Notes: generated from the sequence alone by a model not told the origin. Shown: positions 29,719 to 38,519, counted from the first letter of the stretch. The stretch: 64,000 nucleotides of DNA from an uncultured Aquimarina sp. (GCA_947500545.1 CANMSO010000003.1:372001-436000); one strand, 5' to 3'. Numbers and translations are program-made.

Positions 29719-30492
29719 ATGAACCGAATATTCTATCTTCTTTGTTTTTCTATATTGGTGCTTAGTTCATGTAAGGGTACCAAAGCCTTGAGTGAATCAA
29801 AAGTCAAAAAATTAAGTGCAGAAAAGATAATATCTAATCACTATAATAAATCTTTTAATTTTGAAACGCTTAATGCAAAACTGAAGGTTAAGTATGATGA
29901 TGGAAAAAATTCTTATAGTCCATCTGTTACGCTAAGAATGGAGAAAGACAAAGCCATCTGGATTAGTGTTAAGATGATAATCCCACTGGCAAAGGTGTTG
30001 ATTACACCAGAAAAAGTAAGCTATTATGAGAAAATCAACAATACTTATTTTGAAGGAGATTTTAAAATATTAAGCGAGTGGCTCGGTACCGAGGATCTGG
30101 ATTTTGATAAAGTGCAACAAATGCTTCTGGGGCAAGCATTATTTAATTTAAGGAAAGATAAATACAAGGCAACAATTGCAGTGCAACAATATCAATTACA
30201 ACCAAAAACAGAACTAGCTTTATTCGAGCGATTATTTTTAATCCATCCGGGTAGTTTTAAAATGGCAACACAACAACTTAAACAACCTAAAGAAAACAGA
30301 AATCTGACCATTAGTTATCGTAGTTATCAAAAAGTTGGAAATCAGGATTTTCCAAAGGAAATTGACATTGAAGCCTTGCAAGAAAATCATATTACCAGAA
30401 TTAGAATAGAATATAAAGCGGTAGATTACAATGCTCGAGTAAGTTTTCCGTTTAGAATACCATCAGGATATAAGGAACTTACTATTCAATGA
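29719..30492 (+). CDS. DUF4292 lipoprotein
   Basis: 257 residues. Lipobox SILVLSSC with acylated Cys about residue 17. The mature part follows the Bacteroidota family DUF4292 (LNAKLKVKYDDGKNSYSPSV, MEKDKAIWISVKMIIPLAKV, ITPEKVSYYEKINNTYFEGD). The pattern resembles LolA/LolB-type beta half-barrels, so lipid or lipoprotein binding is possible. The last codon overlaps the EnvC-like start (ATGA). Confidence 0.82.
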   Translation: MNRIFYLLCFSILVLSSCKGTKALSESKVKKLSAEKIISNHYNKSFNFETLNAKLKVKYDDGKNSYSPSVTLRMEKDKAIWISVKMIIPLAKVLITPEKVSYYEKINNTYFEGDFKILSEWLGTEDLDFDKVQQMLLGQALFNLRKDKYKATIAVQQYQLQPKTELALFERLFLIHPGSFKMATQQLKQPKENRNLTISYRSYQKVGNQDFPKEIDIEALQENHITRIRIEYKAVDYNARVSFPFRIPSGYKELTIQ

Positions 30493-31718
30493 GATTATTG
30501 AAGCTTACATATTTTATTGGTCTGCTATTCATTTGCATGCCGTCTTTTTCTCAAAGTACAAAACAACAACAGCTAGAGGAAGAACGTCAGCGACTTAGGC
30601 AGGAAATTGAACAAATGAAACAACTGCGAGCAGATACTAAACTCAAAGAACGTTCCCTTTTGGATGATTTAGAAACAATTAATTTGCAGATTAGCACACG
30701 TCAAAACCTTATTAAGATTACTAATCAACAGGCAAATTTGTTGACTCGCGAGATCAATACAAACTTCAAAAAAATAGATGTTTATCGTACAGAGCTTAAA
30801 ACTCTCAAGGAAGATTATGCAAAGATGATTACCAAATCATATAAGAGTAAATCTCACCAGAGTAGAATAATGTTCTTACTTTCTTCTTCAGATTTTGCTC
30901 AGGCATATAAGCGATTGCAATATATGAAACAGTATAATGAACATCGCAAAGAACAGGCAGAAAGGATAGAGAGTAATACCTTAGAGCTTCAGAAATTGAA
31001 CAGAGATTTGTCTAAACAAAAAGAAGATAAGCAAACTCTTATTGTAGAAAATCGTGAAGCGCAGGAAAAACTCGTTGAAGAGAAGCAGCAGCAGCAGGTC
31101 TTGATGGCTTCAATTAGAAAAAAGCGAGGTGTGTATACCAAGCAAATCAAGAAGAAACAAGAACAAGCCAGTGCAATTGACAAGGCTATCGAGAAATTAA
31201 TTCGTGAAGCCATTGCTAAAGCAAATAAAAAGGCGGGTAAAAAGGTTGCTAAAAAAGGTTCTGCAACTACATTTGCGTTGACTCCCGAAGAGACAAAATT
31301 AGCAGCTGGATTTACTTCTAACAAAGGAAAGTTACCATGGCCTGTTGGAACAGGGAGGGTGACCAAGAAATTTGGCCGTCAGCCACATCCTACGTTACCC
31401 AATATACAAATAAATAGTAGCGGAGTAGAAATTGAAACAAGGGCAGGAGAGAAGGCCAGAGCCATTTTTGAAGGAGAGGTAATTGCTATCCAAAAGTTAA
31501 AAGGAGCAAGTAGGTTGGTACAGATCAGACATGGTAATTATATCACTACCTATTATAATATCGAAAATATTACTGTGAAAGAAGGCCAAAAAGTGGATAC
31601 AAAACAATCTATTGGCCAAGTACGTACCAATCCTACCACAGGAAGGGCGATTATGAAATTTTTGATCTACCAAAATGCAAAGCGATTAAACCCACAAAGT
31701 TGGGTGTATAGGATGTGA
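30489..31718 (+). CDS. EnvC-like murein hydrolase activator with degenerate M23 domain
   Basis: 409 residues. Signal peptide (LTYFIGLLFICMPSFSQ), long coiled coils (about residues 22-130 and 155-245), a basic Lys/Ala linker, then a LytM/M23 domain from about residue 280. In active M23 enzymes the zinc ligands are HxxxD and HxH; here the matching places read INSSGVEIE and IMKFLIYQ, and YAHL is replaced by YYNI. The domain is therefore probably inactive and, like EnvC, would switch on an amidase. It ends the envelope operon. Confidence 0.85.
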   Translation: MRLLKLTYFIGLLFICMPSFSQSTKQQQLEEERQRLRQEIEQMKQLRADTKLKERSLLDDLETINLQISTRQNLIKITNQQANLLTREINTNFKKIDVYRTELKTLKEDYAKMITKSYKSKSHQSRIMFLLSSSDFAQAYKRLQYMKQYNEHRKEQAERIESNTLELQKLNRDLSKQKEDKQTLIVENREAQEKLVEEKQQQQVLMASIRKKRGVYTKQIKKKQEQASAIDKAIEKLIREAIAKANKKAGKKVAKKGSATTFALTPEETKLAAGFTSNKGKLPWPVGTGRVTKKFGRQPHPTLPNIQINSSGVEIETRAGEKARAIFEGEVIAIQKLKGASRLVQIRHGNYITTYYNIENITVKEGQKVDTKQSIGQVRTNPTTGRAIMKFLIYQNAKRLNPQSWVYRM

Positions 31719-31783
31719 TACATTTTTGTAATAGATAGCTGCTATTTATCTTTATTTTACAAGTTTTTTTGAGAAAGATAAAA

Positions 31784-31815
31784 TTTGCATACTTACTAGT
31801 AAGTAAATATCTTTG
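31784..31815 (+). promoter_or_regulatory. tetR promoter with palindromic operator in the spacer
   Basis: TTG at 31784-31786 and TATCTTTG at 31808-31815 are spaced by 21 bp, a good -33/-7 pair. The spacer holds the perfect 16-bp palindrome TACTTACTAGTAAGTA (31790-31805). The -7 element ends five bases before the ATG, so the transcript would be leaderless or nearly so. Autorepression by TetR is the natural reading. Confidence 0.75.
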
Positions 31816-31820
31816 TTGTT

Positions 31821-32369
31821 ATGTCTGACAAAAGAATAGAGATACTAGATCTGGCGGAAAAATTGATTAGAACCAAGGGATATAATGCTTTTAGCTATAA
31901 AGATGTATCAGGTCCTTTACAAATCAAAAATGCCGCTGTACATTATCATTTTCAAAAAAAATCAGATCTGGGAGAAGAAATTATTCTGAGAACAAGAAAG
32001 AAGTTTCAAAAAAAATATGAGGAGTGGGGACAGAAGTCGCCTAGTGAAAAGCTGAACAATTTTATTGCTTTGTATGAACAAAATCAATCCTTTAATCTGG
32101 TTTGTTTAGTTGGGGCTTTAGGATCGTCTTATGAATCGTTACCTGAAAATATGCAAATATCACTTACTGAGATGAGTAAAGAAATCCGTATTTGGATGAA
32201 GGAAATACTTAGTGAAGGTCTTACGAAAAATGAATTTAGTTTTAATGAAAAGCCCAATGAGAAAGCAGATCTGATTATCGCGTCATTACTTTCTTCTCTT
32301 ATTCTCGATAAAGTGACTCAGGATAATATTTTTAAATCGGTAAAAGTATCTATTTTAAAAGGGCTATAA
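31821..32369 (+). CDS. TetR/AcrR family transcriptional repressor
   Basis: 182 residues. N-terminal TetR DNA-binding domain: RIEILDLAEKLIRTKGYNAFSYKDVSG then the recognition helix region IKNAAVHYHFQKKSDLGEEI. The C-terminal part is helical and unlike other classes, as expected for the ligand pocket. Near-identical operators before this gene and before the ketosynthase gene say it represses both. The ligand may be an acyl compound, given the target (inference). Confidence 0.92.
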   Translation: MSDKRIEILDLAEKLIRTKGYNAFSYKDVSGPLQIKNAAVHYHFQKKSDLGEEIILRTRKKFQKKYEEWGQKSPSEKLNNFIALYEQNQSFNLVCLVGALGSSYESLPENMQISLTEMSKEIRIWMKEILSEGLTKNEFSFNEKPNEKADLIIASLLSSLILDKVTQDNIFKSVKVSILKGL

Positions 32370-32388
32370 TTTTTTTAACCTAAAATAC

Positions 32389-32406
32389 TTACTTATTAGT
32401 AAGTAA
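32389..32406 (+). promoter_or_regulatory. Second TetR operator, before the ketosynthase gene
   Basis: TTACTTA-TTAG-TAAGTAA, an inverted repeat matching the operator before tetR in 15 of 16 aligned central positions. It ends 13 bp before the ATG at 32420; the first operator ends 15 bp before its gene. The -7 element here is less clear. Confidence 0.75.
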
Positions 32407-32419
32407 AATTTATGTAAAT

Positions 32420-33667
32420 ATGAAAGAAAAAAGAGTAGTAATTACAGGTATGGGGGCAGTAACTCCATTAGGAAACTCGGTCGAAGAATTCTGGAACAAT
32501 GCAATACTTGGTAAAAGTGGAGCTTCAAAAATTTCAAAGTTTGATCCCTCTTTATTTAAAACTCAGTTTGCTTGCGAGATTAAAGGTTTTGAACCACAAA
32601 GATATTTGGAACGAAAAGAAATTAGTAAAAGTGATCTATTTACTCAGTATGCACTGTATGCTGCATCAGAAGCATTTGAAGATTCAGGGATAGATATAAA
32701 CATGATGTCACCATTTGATTTTGGTGTTATTTGGGGGACAGGACAAGGAGGGATGAATACTTTTGAAGATGAAGTAAAGGAGTATGTATTAAATAATAAA
32801 ACCCCTAGGTTTAGTCCGTTTTTTGTGCCTAAACTTATAGCCAATATGGCTTCGGGTATGATCTCAATGAAATTTGGTCTGATGGGTATTAATTATACTA
32901 CGGTTTCGGCATGTGCTACTTCAAACTCAGCTATTATGGATGCTTACAATTATATAAAATGGGGTAAAGCCAAAATATTTATTACCGGAGGTTCTGAAGC
33001 TCCAATTACCGAAGCTTCTATTGGAGGATTTACCTCAATGAGAGCGATGTCAACTAGAAATGATAATCCAGAAATTGCTTCAAGGCCTTTTGATAAAGAA
33101 AGGGATGGCTTTGTTATGGGTGAGGGTGCCGGAGCTATTATTCTTGAAGATTTTGAGCATGCAAAACAACGAGGAGCAAAAATTTATGCAGAGATTGTAG
33201 GAGCTTCAATGACCGCTGATGCTTATCATATGACCGCTACGCATCCACATGGCCTTGGAGCCGCAAAAGCAATGGAACGGGCATTACATGAAGCACAAAT
33301 TAACCCCGAGGAAGTGGATTATCTAAATGCTCATGCTACTTCAACCCCGGTTGGAGATTTAAGTGAGGTAAAAGCTATTGCAAAGATTTATGGTAACGCA
33401 CCAGAAAACCTTTGGTTAAGTGCTACCAAATCGATGACAGGACATTTACTGGGTGCCGCAGGAGCTATCGAAAGTATATTGTGTATTAAAGCAATTACAG
33501 ATGGTATTATACCTCCTACAATAAATACAGATAATATTGCAGATGAAATTCCAAAAAAACTAAATATTGTTACAAAACAAGGAATAACCAAGAAGGTTAA
33601 AGTGGCTATGAATAATACATTTGGTTTTGGAGGACATAACGCAATAACTGTATTTAAAAAGATGTAA
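32420..33667 (+). CDS. Beta-ketoacyl-ACP synthase (FabF/KAS II family)
   Basis: 415 residues, full length. Catalytic Cys165 in TVSACATSNSAI, His in NAHATSTPVGD and His in TGHLLGAAGAIES; the C-terminal NNTFGFGGHNA is complete. It condenses malonyl-ACP with an acyl-ACP. It stands alone under TetR control rather than in a fab operon, so it is more likely a regulated paralogue for adjusting chain length or making a special acyl product than the housekeeping FabF (inference). Confidence 0.92.
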   Translation: MKEKRVVITGMGAVTPLGNSVEEFWNNAILGKSGASKISKFDPSLFKTQFACEIKGFEPQRYLERKEISKSDLFTQYALYAASEAFEDSGIDINMMSPFDFGVIWGTGQGGMNTFEDEVKEYVLNNKTPRFSPFFVPKLIANMASGMISMKFGLMGINYTTVSACATSNSAIMDAYNYIKWGKAKIFITGGSEAPITEASIGGFTSMRAMSTRNDNPEIASRPFDKERDGFVMGEGAGAIILEDFEHAKQRGAKIYAEIVGASMTADAYHMTATHPHGLGAAKAMERALHEAQINPEEVDYLNAHATSTPVGDLSEVKAIAKIYGNAPENLWLSATKSMTGHLLGAAGAIESILCIKAITDGIIPPTINTDNIADEIPKKLNIVTKQGITKKVKVAMNNTFGFGGHNAITVFKKM

Positions 33668-33673
33668 ACAAGA

Positions 33674-34207
33674 TTACGATACAAACAATGCTTTAAGTTC
33701 TGTAGCATCGTCTGGTTTCATTTTACCTGCAAGTACCAGGCTAAGTTGTTTACGACGTAATGCCGCATCATAACGTTCTTTTTCCTGTGGGGTCTCAGGT
33801 TTGATAGGAGGGACAGAAACTGGGTTTCCGCTTTCATTTACCGCAACAAAGGTATAGATTGCTTCATTTGCTTTAGTTTTATCGCCGCTCTGTCGATCTT
33901 CTACCCAAACATCGATATAAACCTCCATAGAGGACCTGAAAGATCTTGAAACTTTAGCTTCTACGGTAACCACACTTCCTAAAGGGATTGCTTTATTAAA
34001 TGCAACGTGATTTACAGAAGCAGTAACTACAATTCGTCGAGAATGTCTACCTGCTGCGATCCCGGCCGCACGATCCATACGAGCTAAGAGTTCTCCTCCA
34101 AACAAATTATTTAATGGATTAGTTTCTCCGGTTAGGACTAAATCGGTTAAGATAGTAAGAGATTCTGAAGGATATCTGGCTTCCATGTGATGCTTAATTT
34201 TTGGCAA
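33674..34207 (-). CDS. Acyl-CoA thioesterase, hotdog fold
   Basis: 177 residues. Hotdog motif NPLNNLFGGELLARMDRAAGIAA with the helix after the conserved Asn-Gly region, then VTASVNHVAFNKAIPLGSVV and a second strand pair. This is the YciA/BFIT-like acyl-CoA hydrolase family, which frees CoA from fatty acyl-CoA. Convergent with the ketosynthase gene, with only six bases between stops. Confidence 0.88.
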   Translation of the reverse strand: MPKIKHHMEARYPSESLTILTDLVLTGETNPLNNLFGGELLARMDRAAGIAAGRHSRRIVVTASVNHVAFNKAIPLGSVVTVEAKVSRSFRSSMEVYIDVWVEDRQSGDKTKANEAIYTFVAVNESGNPVSVPPIKPETPQEKERYDAALRRKQLSLVLAGKMKPDDATELKALFVS

Positions 34208-34393
34208 AGATAATCACGCAAGAATAACTTACACTATGGCATTGAATAAAAGTGTTTTATGCACAAAAAACTGTATTGAGAATTCATGAAGATTTTTATA
34301 CAAAAGCAGAAAACACTGGCTTAAACCAAAGAGAATGTTATTAAAACCGAAGAATTCTATGATTTTCTTTGAAAGAAAAATTTTGAGATTACA

Positions 34394-35398
34394 CTACAAC
34401 TTCTGAACAAACAACCAAGCTTTTGAACTTTGTTCTTTTTTGATTTTACGAAGAGCTTGCAATGCTTCAAGACGATCTTCATAACTTGCGTAAACCACTT
34501 GATGCAATCCGTATTTGTTTATTCCTATAAGACGAGCATCAAAACCTTTAGCTTTAAGTTTTTGTGCTTTTTTATCAGCATTTGATGCAATTCTAAATGC
34601 GCCGGCAACTATGTGGTATTTCCCTAATACTACTTCAGGTGCTATAGAAATGTCCTCAGAGCTAATATTTTTATCTTCTTTTAATAAATTCAGATTAATC
34701 GCTGGTAGTGGGTTTGCGATTTCAAAGGTAGCTTCCTGGATGGTGTTTTCAATTTCCTGATTGGCTTTTTGCCACTCTTGATTGTTATAACTTATAGTGT
34801 TGTCACTAATTTGCTTTAGTCCAAAAAATCCGCCAATTCCTAACACAATTGCTGCTATTGCTGCATATTGTAAATAAGGACGTTCGCCACGTTTTTCTGG
34901 AGTAAAGGTTAGTGGTATAACTTCTTCTATAGCTGCAACCTCTTCTTTGTACACTTCGCGCTTTATTTCAACTTCACGATTGATGGTTGGAGAAACAAAA
35001 GAGTTAAGACCAAAAGCTTCTGTAAGATAATTTACTTTTTCAAAAGGTTCAAACTGCAAAGTATCCTCTACAGATGTAAAAAAGGCCCCAATATTATTTA
35101 ACTCTATTCGTTGACCCTGAGCCATTTTTTCATTAAGAGACAATACATAACGTTGAGTTTTTGCAACAGCATCAGTATATGAAATGTTTTCTGCAGAAGC
35201 GATATAATTAGCTAACAACCCATCGTTATTTTGCAATTGGCTGTTAAAAGAAATTAATTTTTTAGGTGGGTAGAACGTATTTGTAGATTCTTGAATCGTA
35301 GCAGGTTGACGTCTTGTTAAAAATGCACCAAAACCTGGTAGTATTACACATTCGTATCTATATAATAATTCGCTTATGTACTTTGATGTGTTATTCAT
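34394..35398 (-). CDS. HU-CCDC81 and SPOR domain protein
   Basis: 334 residues. Two N-terminal HU/IHF-like segments (about 1-65: YISELLYRYECVILPGFGAF; and 65-140: GQRIELNNIGAFFTSVEDTL), a membrane helix near residues 175-195 (YAAIAAIVLGIGGFFGL), a linker, and a C-terminal SPOR domain (YHIVAGAFRIASNADKKAQKL and later LQALRKIKKEQ). SPOR domains bind denuded septal peptidoglycan, so a role at the division site is likely. The HU-like part would be cytoplasmic; whether it binds DNA is not known. Confidence 0.85.
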   Translation of the reverse strand: MNNTSKYISELLYRYECVILPGFGAFLTRRQPATIQESTNTFYPPKKLISFNSQLQNNDGLLANYIASAENISYTDAVAKTQRYVLSLNEKMAQGQRIELNNIGAFFTSVEDTLQFEPFEKVNYLTEAFGLNSFVSPTINREVEIKREVYKEEVAAIEEVIPLTFTPEKRGERPYLQYAAIAAIVLGIGGFFGLKQISDNTISYNNQEWQKANQEIENTIQEATFEIANPLPAINLNLLKEDKNISSEDISIAPEVVLGKYHIVAGAFRIASNADKKAQKLKAKGFDARLIGINKYGLHQVVYASYEDRLEALQALRKIKKEQSSKAWLFVQKL

Positions 35399-35534
35399 TG
35401 CCCCTTCTAAAATATGGTGGTGTGGTTATTTAACTCAAAGGTATGAAAAAATGAAAGTCGTCAAAACTATAGCTTCTGAATTTATCAACAGTTTCGATTT
35501 TTTTTGTTTCTTGCGCTGACTTACAAATTATTAC

Positions 35535-36641
35535 ATGAATATCGAAAAACTTCTAGCGTTATTAACACTCAAAAAGGTAGCTAAACTTGGGGATAGCTCT
35601 ATTAAAAAATTAATACGAGAAGTTGGTTCTGCAGAAGAAGTGCTTGTCGAGAAACCGAATGACCTGCTTAAAATAGACGGTATTGGGGTTGTAAAAATTA
35701 GAGATTTACATAACCCTGAGCATCGCAAAGCGGCAGAGAATGAGCTAAAGTTTATACAGGAAAACAACATTAACTACCAGATATATGATCAGGCAGATTA
35801 TCCAGAGAAATTGAAACATTGCATTGATGGTCCTGTGGTTTTATTTAGCTCTGGAAATATTGACCTAGCAAATAAAAAAATATTGAGTATAGTAGGTACA
35901 CGACAAGTAACAAGGTATGGAGTGCAGTTTTGCGAAGAGTTGATTGAGGCACTGACACCAATTGATCCGGTTATTGTTTCGGGGTTTGCGTATGGCGTGG
36001 ATATTACAGCGCAACGCGCAGCAGTAAAACATAACCTACAGACTATTGGCTGTCTGGCACATGGCTTAAATCAAGTTTACCCCAAAGTGCATAAAAAATA
36101 TGTAACCGAGATTGAAGAAAACGGAGGGTTTTTTACAGATTTCTGGAGCACAGATACTTTTGATCGTAAAAACTTCCTGGGTCGTAATCGTATTATCGCC
36201 GGACTTAGCGAAGCTACGGTTGTGATTGAAAGTGCTGATAAAGGAGGTTCTTTGGTTACCGCAGATATTGCGAACTCTTATAACCGAGATGTTTTTGCTG
36301 TGCCAGGACGGGCAAATGACCCTTTGAGCAAAGGGTGTAATATGCTCATCAAAACACAACGTGCACATATGCTTACCAGTGCAGCCGACTTGATCTATAT
36401 GCTTAATTGGAAGCTCGATACTAAACAACAACAATCAACAGTACAAAAACAACTATTTGTAGAACTAGAAGGAGAGGAGAAAAAGATCTATAATTACCTT
36501 AATGAAAATGGAAAAGAATTATTAGATGTTATTGCATTACAATGCGAATTACCAACTTTTAAAGTCGCTTCTGTTCTGCTTAACATGGAACTTAAGGGGG
36601 TTGTAAAACCCTTACCAGGCAAGTTGTTTGAGGTGGTATAG
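35535..36641 (+). CDS. dprA: DNA-processing protein DprA/Smf
   Basis: 368 residues. An N-terminal helix-hairpin-helix/SAM-like region, then the Rossmann core: SIVGTRQVTRYGVQF, VSGFAYGVDITAQRAA, CLAHGLNQVYP, LGRNRIIAGLSEATVVIES and GSLVTADIANSYNRDVFAVPG. A C-terminal winged-helix segment ends the protein. DprA guards incoming single-stranded DNA and loads RecA in natural transformation. No other competence genes lie nearby. Confidence 0.95.
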   Translation: MNIEKLLALLTLKKVAKLGDSSIKKLIREVGSAEEVLVEKPNDLLKIDGIGVVKIRDLHNPEHRKAAENELKFIQENNINYQIYDQADYPEKLKHCIDGPVVLFSSGNIDLANKKILSIVGTRQVTRYGVQFCEELIEALTPIDPVIVSGFAYGVDITAQRAAVKHNLQTIGCLAHGLNQVYPKVHKKYVTEIEENGGFFTDFWSTDTFDRKNFLGRNRIIAGLSEATVVIESADKGGSLVTADIANSYNRDVFAVPGRANDPLSKGCNMLIKTQRAHMLTSAADLIYMLNWKLDTKQQQSTVQKQLFVELEGEEKKIYNYLNENGKELLDVIALQCELPTFKVASVLLNMELKGVVKPLPGKLFEVV

Positions 36642-36674
36642 GAAGCTATGCTTCTATACTTTTTACCAAGGCTC

Positions 36675-36731
36675 GTACGGAAATTATCAGTACAAACATG
36701 ATTTGTACGTATTTTTTACGTACTTTTGTAC
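36675..36731 (+). promoter_or_regulatory. TA operon promoter and GTAC operator array
   Basis: GTAC occurs at 36675, 36690, 36705 and 36720, exactly 15 bp apart, with a fifth at 36728. Adjacent ones form inverted repeats GTACAAA-N5-TTTGTAC (36690-36708) and GTACGTA-N5-TACGTAC (36705-36723). The -7 element TACTTTTG (36721-36728) overlaps the last site. This is the layout expected for ribbon-helix-helix dimers that repress their own operon. The ATG at 36698 lies inside the array and is not a start. Confidence 0.8.
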
Positions 36732-36751
36732 TGAATGAAAACTATCACGAA

Positions 36752-37042
36752 ATGAAAACTGCTACTAAAAAGTATGATAGAACTAGGTTTGATACTAGGT
36801 TATCGGTACAACAAAAAGAATTATTTGAAAAAGCTGCTGCTATAGGTGGATTTGGAAGCTTAACTGATTTTGTTCTTAAAACAGTACAAAAAAGAGCAAA
36901 AGAGATAGTTAAAGAAAGTGAAATGATTTTGGCTTCAAAAAGAGATAGTGAAATATTTTTTGATGCCTTAATGAATCCAGAACCTCCTAATGAAGCTTTA
37001 AAAAATGCAGCAAAAAAGTATTTGGAGGAAAAACAACAATGA
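36752..37042 (+). CDS. DUF1778 ribbon-helix-helix antitoxin (TacA-like)
   Basis: 96 residues from ATG 36752; a longer frame from 36698 would begin inside the operator and upstream of the expected transcription start. The N-terminal RTRFDTRLSVQQKELFEKAAAIGG is the RHH DNA-binding fold, followed by SLTDFVLKTVQKRAKEIV. The acidic C-terminal half would wrap the toxin. ATGA overlap with the acetyltransferase gene is the standard toxin-antitoxin coupling. Confidence 0.88.
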   Translation: MKTATKKYDRTRFDTRLSVQQKELFEKAAAIGGFGSLTDFVLKTVQKRAKEIVKESEMILASKRDSEIFFDALMNPEPPNEALKNAAKKYLEEKQQ

Positions 37043-37548
37043 CATTACAAGCAGAAAACCTCAAATCTTCTCACTATCGCGAGGATTTTTGCAGTGGAAA
37101 GGAATTATTAGATAATTACATTAAGAAGCAGGCCAATCAAGATATCAAAAAGAAATTATCTGTTTGTTTTGTAATTATTGAAAATGAAGATCAAAAAGAA
37201 AAAGTAAAAGGATATTATACACTTTCTAATTCAGGTATTCCTAGAGAAATGATACCTGAAAGTTATCAAAAGAAATTTCCAAAATCTTACACCACAATTC
37301 CCGTAACTCTTTTAGGAAGACTTGCTCGAGATAAAAATTTTAAAGGGAAAAGAGCAGGGGAGTTTTTATTAATGGATGCACTATATCAATGTTATTTAGC
37401 GGCAAAAAAAATCGCTTCATTTGCAGTTATAGTAGATCCAATAGATAAAGAAGCTGAATCTTTTTATGAAAAATATGGTTTTATATTTTTACCAGATAGT
37501 AAAAAGATGTTTTTACCAATGAAAACTATTGACCAACAATTTAATTAG
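37039..37548 (+). CDS. GNAT acetyltransferase toxin (TacT-like)
   Basis: 169 residues. GNAT fold with the acetyl-CoA site in LGRLARDKNFKGKRAGEFLLMDAL and the later AVIVDPIDKEAESFYEKYGFIFLP. TacT-type toxins acetylate the amino group of charged tRNAs and stop translation. The N-terminal FCSGKELLDNYIKKQANQDI is the toxin-class opening. Pairing with a DUF1778 protein supports the toxin reading over a metabolic GNAT. Confidence 0.88.
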   Translation: MTLQAENLKSSHYREDFCSGKELLDNYIKKQANQDIKKKLSVCFVIIENEDQKEKVKGYYTLSNSGIPREMIPESYQKKFPKSYTTIPVTLLGRLARDKNFKGKRAGEFLLMDALYQCYLAAKKIASFAVIVDPIDKEAESFYEKYGFIFLPDSKKMFLPMKTIDQQFN

Positions 37549-37590
37549 TAAACTATCTACTAGAAATCTGTCAGAAGCAGTTTGATCTAA

Positions 37591-37950
37591 TTAGGTATAA
37601 AAAAACTGCTCTTTTACAATCTTTTCATCAACTACTTTATAAACAATGATTTCATCGATAGACACATTTTGGTCGTTTATGAGAATTACATCTGTAAGCA
37701 TTCGTATACTAAAATGATTTTTGCTTACCAAAGGGTCTGAAACTTCAAAGCGGTTCCATTGTTTTATGTTTGACAAAAACTGCTTTTCCTTTTTGATCAT
37801 AGCCTTTAAACCTGATACAGATCTCTCTTTAAATTTTTCGGGTTCCTGATTTATTGCATTAATAGAAAACAGTTGCTCTTGTGCTTCTAGAAATTTCTTT
37901 TCTCTTAATAGATTGACAAGTTTATTGGCTATTTTTTGAACATCTAACAT
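37591..37950 (-). CDS. NTF2/SnoaL-like small protein
   Basis: 119 residues. An N-terminal helical part (IANKLVNLLREKKFLEAQEQL) and four beta-strands ending IDEIIVYKVVDEKIVKEQFFY, the usual closing pattern of SnoaL-like folds. No catalytic residues can be assigned. It ends a minus-strand run with an FMN reductase and a sterol-desaturase-like enzyme. Confidence 0.65.
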   Translation of the reverse strand: MLDVQKIANKLVNLLREKKFLEAQEQLFSINAINQEPEKFKERSVSGLKAMIKKEKQFLSNIKQWNRFEVSDPLVSKNHFSIRMLTDVILINDQNVSIDEIIVYKVVDEKIVKEQFFYT

Positions 37951-37961
37951 CTGATACGTTT

Positions 37962-38519
37962 TTATACTATTCTTTTAAAAAAAATTTCTCTTTCTAATAA
38001 TTGTGATAATCGTTTTACAACGATATTTTGGGTGCGATTATTTAGCTTGCCATTTTCATCAATTTGGTTACTTATGTTTGATATTGGAAGGTTCTTGGTA
38101 ATAATGAAAAGACCTATGTGTTGTAGAATGGTAGCAAAATGACTTAGTCCCATCAAATTACCTGCTTTGCCTTCTGCTACTCCTATAAGTGTAGCTTTTT
38201 TGTTTGAAAAAGTCATTTCAAGATTTGCAGTAGAAACAAGATCAATAAACATTTTTAAGATCCCTGGGAAACTACCGTTATACTCTGGTATAACGAATAT
38301 AAATAGCCGAGCCGGCATTAAATAAGAGACACCGATTTTTTGAATAGAAAAAGGTTGTTGCTCATAAGAATTTGAGGAGATGGATGAAAAATCTATATCG
38401 TCTAATGAAAGTATTTTGACGTCTTCTACAGTAAGTTTTACTAACTCTGAATGAATATACTTTGCGATTTTTAAAGTTTTACTTCCTGCCCTGTTGGTTC
38501 CTGCAATTATTGTTATCAT
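37962..38519 (-). CDS. NADPH-dependent FMN reductase family protein
   Basis: 185 residues, flavodoxin-like fold. The FMN phosphate loop GTNRAGSKTLKIA is at the N-terminus and PEYNGSFPGILKMFID in the middle matches the family motif PEYNxSxPGxLKN. It reduces flavins or quinones with NAD(P)H. Start overlaps the end of the desaturase-like gene by four bases, so the two are coupled. Confidence 0.88.
   Translation of the reverse strand: MITIIAGTNRAGSKTLKIAKYIHSELVKLTVEDVKILSLDDIDFSSISSNSYEQQPFSIQKIGVSYLMPARLFIFVIPEYNGSFPGILKMFIDLVSTANLEMTFSNKKATLIGVAEGKAGNLMGLSHFATILQHIGLFIITKNLPISNISNQIDENGKLNNRTQNIVVKRLSQLLEREIFFKRIV

Noticed and set aside
30989..31366. 125-codon minus-strand frame inside the EnvC-like gene
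   Set aside because: Antisense of the coiled-coil region; Cys/Ser/Phe-rich reading comes from Lys/Gln/Glu codons on the other strand.
31784..32406. TACTTACTAGTAAGTA copies as ends of a mobile element around tetR
   Set aside because: No target duplication, no transposase, and the placement relative to -33/-7 elements fits operators far better.
36690..36723. GTAC repeats as the start of a CRISPR array
   Set aside because: Units are only four to seven bases with 15-bp steps; there are no long repeats or unique spacers.
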